Positions 58,639 to 64,000 of a stretch of DNA of 64,000 nt are shown in pieces. The notes under the pieces are model-generated. The model worked only from the letters and a program-made list of their open reading frames with translations. It was not told the DNA's origin and made no database searches. This stretch comes from Linyphia triangularis (taxonomy: Eukaryota; Arthropoda; Arachnida; Araneae; Linyphiidae). Within the stretch, counting starts at the first letter, position 1, and the number at the start of each line of letters is the position of its first letter. Location: NCBI GenBank assembly GCA_963978545.1, contig OZ021727.1, positions 21,421,943-21,485,942 on the forward strand, in the 5' to 3' direction. A program made the translations under genes and the position numbers.

Positions 58639-59180
58639 GATTTAAAAAAGTTCTCTAAAATCTTTGAAATACACAGATCTTAAACATACACCTTTTCTAC
58701 ATCATTGAAACATATTAACAATATCGTTAAAATTCATTTCTGTTTTTAATACATTTTAATATTAATCTGGAAGTATAGTGTTTATCTAAAATATCATTTG
58801 TTGGATAACCGTATATAAACATATGAAAGCATATGATATTCCGAAACTTTTTAAAAGCAACACATTATAGCTGTAGAACCAAAAATATTTTTCACAATTG
58901 TTCTCTTAGAACAATCCAATCAATACTCTTTACTGTATTACTTCCATGACGTATTGAATGGAATCAATTACTAAAGGTTTTCTATGCTATTAATTCCTTT
59001 TATAAGTAAAATCCTATCACATATTATATGTTTATTCCATTAATTTTGCTTCTAATAGAAATTTAGTGCACTATATATCAGTTTTTTTCTATTCATTCAA
59101 TGAACAGAAATTTAATAAATGTCCATCATTATGGTATCACTTTTTGTTTATACAAATAATATCTAGCAAAACTATTTGAT
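58639..59180. other. 5' flank of receptor pseudogene
   Basis: Paralogous to 42416-42990 (AATACACAGAT, CTTTTTA.AACA, TTTCAAACCAAAA-type blocks). The duplication therefore copied gene plus at least 500 bp upstream. Confidence 0.65.
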
Positions 59181-59328
59181 TTACATGGATATGATAAAAT
59201 CTCTTTCTCGGTGCTTTCTTCTTGAGAGAATTTACACTTCTTATTTAGCAATTTTTATTTTTATTTCCCTTAAACAGTTTCTCTCAAGAAAAAAATACCA
59301 TGGAAAAGATTTTATTACATCCATGAAA
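59181..59328. repeat. Imperfect inverted repeat (hairpin)
   Basis: Arms of about 50 bp: TTACATGGATATGATAAAAT...TTCTTGAGAGAA on the left and TTTCTCTCAAGAA...ATTTTATTACATCCATGAAA on the right, with a loop of about 43 bp. No ORF function. Confidence 0.7.
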
Positions 59329-59743
59329 ATCATAATTAATAAATAATATATTTTCGCATTTTGTGAATCATATTCAGTAATTTTTTTCTGTTGATATCTT
59401 AGCATGTTTATTATTTTATATGTATCATGGACAATCAATGGTCCTCAACTCAATGGAATCTTTATTAAAGTAAAATCTTTAATGAAGCCACAAACATTTT
59501 TCGGAAACATAAATGATGTATCAAAGCGAAACCAAGATTTTAAATAAATTTGAAAAATTCAAATGTTATTGAATCGATAATAAAGTTTTAATATATTGCA
59601 GAATCCTCCGTGGCTTAAATGAAGAATATAAAAAAGAACTGAACTTTTGAAGCGGCATTGTAAATTAATTTGTTATCGACCTTTTGTTCATGTTTTGTTT
59701 TTACATTTAGTATTAAAACGTAGATTCTCCTAAGTGGTGTCCT
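59329..59743. other. Noncoding spacer
   Basis: AT-rich, nothing recognised except the left target duplication of the SINE at 59729-59743. Confidence 0.5.
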
Positions 59744-59892
59744 CTAGGCCGCGAGGTTGCGGGTTCGAGTCCCGTGTTAGGCATGGGTGTTTGTAAATGT
59801 ATGTTGGCTTGTCTAATGACGAATGTTTCGGCGCATTATAGCCCTCGTGTTGCTGACTGCGCCAGATAATCTGAAAACAACCAACCAACCAA
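59744..59892 (+). mobile_element. tRNA-derived SINE, copy D (5'-truncated)
   Basis: Begins inside the tRNA-like head (CTAGGCCGCGAGGTTGCGGG), has the B box GGGTTCGAGTCCCGTGTT, the shared body GGCGCATTATAGCCCTCGTG, and the tail AACAACCAACCAACCAA. It is flanked by a perfect 15-bp duplication, CCTAAGTGGTGTCCT (59729-59743 and 59893-59907). Confidence 0.94.
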
Positions 59893-59907
59893 CCTAAGTG
59901 GTGTCCT

Positions 59908-60429
59908 TTCATTCCTAAGTTACATTTGTACTGTATACACTGCCACAGGACCATGATATTTTCAACCTAGCATTTTTACGTGATTCCCAGTCATCGGGTT
60001 CCTAGTCGAATAACCTGCATATGATAGCTTAAAACTTGTAGGCTAATAAATATTTCAGTGTTACCTTCCAAATAAGCAGAGCATTCGTTTTTGCAAGGGA
60101 TGTTGGTAAGGTGTTAACGAAATACCGATTTACCAGAACTGACAAATTATTGGTGAATATATGTGTTTTTTTATGATGTACAATACGGTGCCACCTGGAA
60201 AAATGATGATTAATTTGGAGATTAACAGTCTTGGTAATAAAAATTATGATATATAGTTATATTTTCTAGTTCAACGCAACCTTTACACATTTATCCTAAT
60301 ACATAGGTGATATATAAAACGTAAATAAACTTAATACTGGCTTAGTAATTTGAAAAATTTAATAATTGGCAAATTAAATATCAAATTTTAATTTAGAGGT
60401 ATTTCTTATCAGGTATTTGACAAACAAAA
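59908..60429. other. Noncoding, nothing recognised
   Basis: AT-rich spacer without ORFs or repeats I can name. Confidence 0.5.
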
Positions 60430-60746
60430 TAATTAATAGTTTAAAAAACTAAAAATATACGCTTTTGTAGAAAAGTGAACTAAAAAGTAGAAAATAATTT
60501 TAAATAAGTTTGAAATAAGAATAGAGGGATCAACAAGAAATATTTATTTTATCTTAAAAAAGCGTGGGGTGCTTTTTAAGATATTTTCAACAATTGACAT
60601 CAAGCACCCTACGCTTTTTTACGATAAAACAAATATTTCTTGTTAATCACTCTATTCTTATTTCAAACTTATTTAAAATTATTTTCTACTTTTTAGTTCA
60701 CTTTTCTATAAAAGCGTATTTTTTTAGTTTTTTAAACTATTAATTA
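60430..60746. repeat. Long near-perfect inverted repeat, 145-bp arms
   Basis: The left arm 60430-60574 and right arm 60602-60746 are reverse complements with about ten mismatches by eye, separated by a 27-bp loop. The arms end in TAATTAATAGTTT/AAACTATTAATTA outside and GCGTGGGGTGCTT/AAGCACCCTACGC inside. RNA through it would fold into a very long hairpin. It could be a fold-back transposon or the source of a hairpin siRNA. No ORF. Confidence 0.95.
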
Positions 60747-60816
60747 TTTTCTACTTTTTAGTTTGGTTTTCTATTAAAGCGTGTTTTTTTAGTTTTTAAA
60801 CTATTAATTATTTTTT
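60747..60816. repeat. Extra partial copy of right arm
   Basis: ATTTTCTACTTTTTAGTT, then CTATTAAAGCGTGTTTTTTT, then AAACTATTAATTA repeats the outer part of the right arm (60683-60746) with a few changes and smaller length. Confidence 0.85.
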
Positions 60817-61879
60817 CTGTAAACTATAATTTTTTTTTTAGTTAGTGTATAAAACTCTCCAGTTGTTTCTGCCAATAGTCACATGCTTGTCTCAAATTTA
60901 AGTCATGTGTATGCCTTAGTACACACCGTATTACTTGGCACAAAACACTACCGTGTCTCTGAATATGAAAAATCACTAATCCTGAAGATCCTGGTAAGGA
61001 TAATGCGACTAAAAAAAACACGCTTTGTATAACTGTCGTTCAAACGGCACACCAGGATTCGATTCCGGAGAAGGTTGGTTGGTAGGAATTTAACGGCGCA
61101 AGGGCAAAACGAGTTAATCCTTGTGATAAAGCGACAAACTTATTGAATTATTGAATTGTCATCGGTCCTTAATAAGTATGCCAAATTTCGAGTTAATCCG
61201 ACGTTTTGAAGGGAGTCAAAATCATGTTCAAAGATTCCGTTACATACATACATCTGAAGCTAATAAAAGCGTATTAAAAATAGAAAAATTTAACACTACA
61301 TTTTGATCTCGTGAAAAATTAAAACAATAAGATGCTGATTTCAAAATTTAGTTAAAAAAAATAATAATAATATAGTTAAATAACAATAAGTTTTTGCAAA
61401 TAACAATAAGAAGCAAAATACTCATGATTTTCTAAAAAATATTAACCAATAAGAGTGCTGCTTTTTGGGGAAGTATGATTCCAGATAATCTAGCAAATGT
61501 CGTGGTATAATTTGTTAAAAGCTGATTTTCTGCGAAGGAAAAGCTGAATTTTGCTGAATTCTTACCCAGCTAAATGTTTAAAATTTGTCAAAAAAGTATG
61601 TGCATGGCTCCACTTATGACCAGCCACAGAACATCTAAATACACATTCGAATTTTCACATTCCTTTTTCAAATAACAACGCCCATTTATTAGTTTCGCCA
61701 AAATAGCGGCTGACTGTGACTTGCCCTTGAATAAGTTCCAATTATAGAGAGTAAATATCAACAGCTCAACAAGAAACACGTTCTTTGACAAACATTCCAA
61801 CATTTGTGCGACTAATCAGCATTCCAATGTCTTGCAAACCTGTACTCAGGCAGGAGAAAGAAGGGTCTAGACATGCTTC
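60817..61879. other. Spacer with a worn tRNA-like SINE remnant
   Basis: 61045-61130 (CACACCAGGATTCGATTCCGG, then GGTTGGTTGGTAGGAATTTA) contains a B-box-like GGATTCGATTCC and is probably an old SINE of another family. 61180-61275 looks like the end of an interspersed repeat. The open frame 61588-61803 (-) has no motif. Confidence 0.45.
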
Positions 61880-62615
61880 TAAAACGTTTGTTTTCAATAT
61901 GAATCTTCATTATTGGTGTATCAAGATTTTTTGGAACATTATTAAACATGTTTATAAAATATAAGCAGCACACAAGGAAGAATCTTATTTGGTGTCCAAT
62001 TTAATTGCTACAAATATTCAAAAGAAATATGAAGCATAAAATTATTTTCGCATGGTCTAACTATGACCGTGTCCAGAGGTTGCATCGTCTCTCTTTAAGA
62101 TACAGAGTGATATAAATAGGTCTGGTTTGTAAATTGTTTTGCAATAAAAGTCGATGTACTAGCAAAGCAGAATCAATCCATGACATTTAATTTTTTTTCA
62201 CTTCGTAACCATCAATAACAACTATTTATTATTTGTCAATATAACTGGATATCTTCCATCATTAAATGCTTAATTATAATATAATGTAAAATGTTTGTAT
62301 CAATAGTTTCTTAATTTGTTCAATTATTGAAAAGTATCGACTTTGAATTTCATTGTGAAATATCCATTTCAAAGTAATATATGTATATTGTATCCAAAAG
62401 TTTTTATTCAATCGAATACTTTTTTGTATTGAAATTTTACATTGATTATATTAATAAATTTGATATGAAATCATTCTTTATGTACGAGCTTATCTTATAC
62501 TACGTGCATAAATTCGATTAATATCTGTTTCGATAGAAACTTACGAGCAATGCATTTATGAAACAAACCAAAATAGTATACAATCACGATAACAAGGAAT
62601 CAAGTTGGGTTACAA
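61880..62615. other. Receptor flank whose receptor is missing
   Basis: 61880-62410 is collinear with 40735-41265, the 3' flank of the intact receptor at 41276 (TTTGCAATAAAAGT, ATCCATGACATTTAATTT, AATTATAATATAATG, CTTTGAATTT). In that locus the stop codon follows at once; here the next sequence instead resembles 47390-47520. No receptor codons are detectable. Confidence 0.65.
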
Positions 62616-64000
62616 GATGACTTTTATGATGCTAGGCAACAAATTAAGGTTAAATTTTGAACATTGAGGATTTAAAAATTGCTCTAGGATTGACATGGTT
62701 AATGTATTTTCAAAGGGATATAGATTTTTTTTTGTGCAACAAATGGATTTTGAGTACTAAAATTTCACTTTAAAGACGATTTGAATGTGGAAATCGATTC
62801 GGGTGATGATTTCTGTTATTCTAGTTGCAAAAACATTGTAAAATTTTGCAAATTTCGAAATCGGTGTTTCCTTACGATTAACATGGGGAAAACTAAAAAT
62901 TAAAAATTTGTAAAGTGCACTTCTTGGGACCAACTTTAGACCCACTTCTTATTTAGTGAGTGTTATAAAATTCGAATTAGAGATTCTGCTATATATTAGT
63001 TTCAATTTCTCAAACGAGAAAAAATTTTGAAAATTTTACTTTTAGAACAATAATTCATTGAATAGTCCCCCATGTGTTTTCAATGGGGGAATTGAATTTT
63101 TGAGAAAATGACTCAAATGCTTTCAAATTGTTATTTTAAGTTGGATATATATTTTATAGTCATTCTTGTACCAAATTTTAATTAAAATTTTTTTTTATAA
63201 AAATAAAAAATTCAATTTTTCCAAATTCGTGAAATTTTTCAGTTTCGAGTGTATTTGAAAGGAAAATTTCATTTCGGTCAAATGGTTCCAAATTGTGATA
63301 TTTTAACCAAAAACAATTTATAAATTAAACTAAGTTCAACATGTGGTCAAAAACTAGTTTTTAATAGGTGTACGACAATTCTAAATTTTGAAATGAAAGC
63401 TCTCAGAAACTGTTTTTAAGCCGTTTTTTTACTTTGCATTACTTTGATTTTAAATGTTAAAATACCATTTTATTAGCAAATTGATGATCAGAATGAAATC
63501 GGGTGATGACTTTTATGATGCTAGGCAACAAATTAAGGTTAAATTTTGAACATTGAGGATTTAAAAATTGCTTTAGGATTGACATGGTTAATGTATTTTC
63601 AAAGGGATATAAAGACTTTTTTTTCCAATTACTGGGTTTTAAGTAGTAAAATTTCACTTTAATGACGATTTGAATGTGGAAATCGATTCTGGTGATGATT
63701 TCTGGGACCTTAGTTGCAAAAATATTGTAAAATTTTGAAAATTTAGAAATGTGAAATTTTCCATACGATTAACATGGGGAAAATTAAAAATTAAAATTTT
63801 TTAAAGTGCTCTTTTTGGGACCAACTTTAGATCCACTTCCTATTTAGTGAGTGTTATGAAATTGGAATTGGAGATTTTCCTATATATTAGCTTCAATTTC
63901 ACAAACGGGAAAATTTTTGAAAATTTTACTTTTTGAACAATAATTCATATAATAGTCCACCCCCCCCATGTGTTTTCAATTCGGGAATTGTATTTTCGAG
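62616..64000. repeat. Tandem repeat with 889-bp period, runs off window
   Basis: GATGACTTTTATGATGCTAG begins at 62616 and again at 63505. The following ~496 bp match almost throughout (AATCGATTC.GGTGATGATTTCTG, ACGATTAACATGGGGAAAA, TTTGGGACCAACTTTAGA), and the window ends inside unit 2. Two units only are visible, so it could be a satellite edge or a simple duplication. No coding potential. Confidence 0.93.

Noticed and set aside
59730..59954. Minus-strand 74-codon frame with CLTRDSNPQPRGLEDT
   Set aside because: It is the reverse translation of the SINE copy, a common false gene in automatic annotation.

Overview
This is AT-rich eukaryotic DNA from an arthropod. The best guess is a chelicerate, probably a spider. 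Reasons: intronless seven-transmembrane receptor genes of the gustatory-receptor (GR) type in tandem, a BEL/Pao LTR retrotransposon, tRNA-derived SINEs, Tc1/mariner, piggyBac-like and LINE relics, and long poly(A)/poly(T) and (TA)n tracts. The taxonomic call is inference; no marker gene fixes the species.

The window is a GR-like chemoreceptor cluster caught in rapid birth and death. I count about 19 receptor loci or recognisable pieces. Only three are uninterrupted full-length genes (12415-13506 +, 20945-22039 +, 41276-42415 -, 363-379 codons). One more (17505-18597 +) has a single frameshift, and one (48669-49821 -) has one in-frame stop plus one frameshift. The others are decayed copies, N-terminal stubs or C-terminal relics. 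From 2 to 32 kb the receptors lie on the + strand; from 40 to 59 kb almost all lie on the - strand. Shared protein marks are an N-terminal block around GIPLKYT, an arginine-rich YRRRKSIEK block, SWL..IL..NR before TM4, LTLFCCM..DIR.SLRLCR, CLE(L/M)YKR.LLLKNEME, SASE(M/V)DVEY, DD.C(R/K)M(S/T)FSVCE.F, and a final TM ending VVVTYALLIIR.

Layout: 1-2.3 kb low-complexity noncoding; 2.3-3.4 kb receptor pseudogene; 3.57-9.57 kb a complete, young BEL/Pao element with a 1741-codon ORF; 9.6-12.4 kb SINE and a receptor C-terminal relic; 12.4-15.8 kb intact receptor, a displaced 213-bp copy of its 3' end, and a pseudogene broken by a 1.28-kb insertion; 17.2-22.4 kb and 27.7-30.9 kb are two copies of a two-receptor block, the second shortened by a deletion and decayed; 25.2-27.2 kb dead LINE; 31-33 kb receptor relics and a piggyBac-like MITE; 33.6-34.2 kb a possible two-exon non-receptor coding piece; 35.4-36.5 kb THAP-domain relic and a TIR element; 38.6-40.6 kb a nest of Ty3/gypsy relic, MITE and SINE inside a receptor relic; 41.3-42.4 kb intact receptor; 44-46.3 kb MITE, Tc1-like transposase relic and receptor stub; 48.2-49.8 kb (TA)n and receptor pseudogene; 51.5-53 kb two receptor stubs; 57.5-58.6 kb pseudogene of the 41.3-kb receptor; 59-61 kb SINE and a large near-perfect inverted repeat; 61.9-62.6 kb receptor flank without its gene; 62.6-64 kb an 889-bp-period tandem repeat running off the end.

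The intact receptors would be ligand-gated cation channels of chemosensory cells, acting separately or as hetero-multimers. Nothing in the window looks like a multi-gene pathway beyond this receptor array and the transposons reshaping it.
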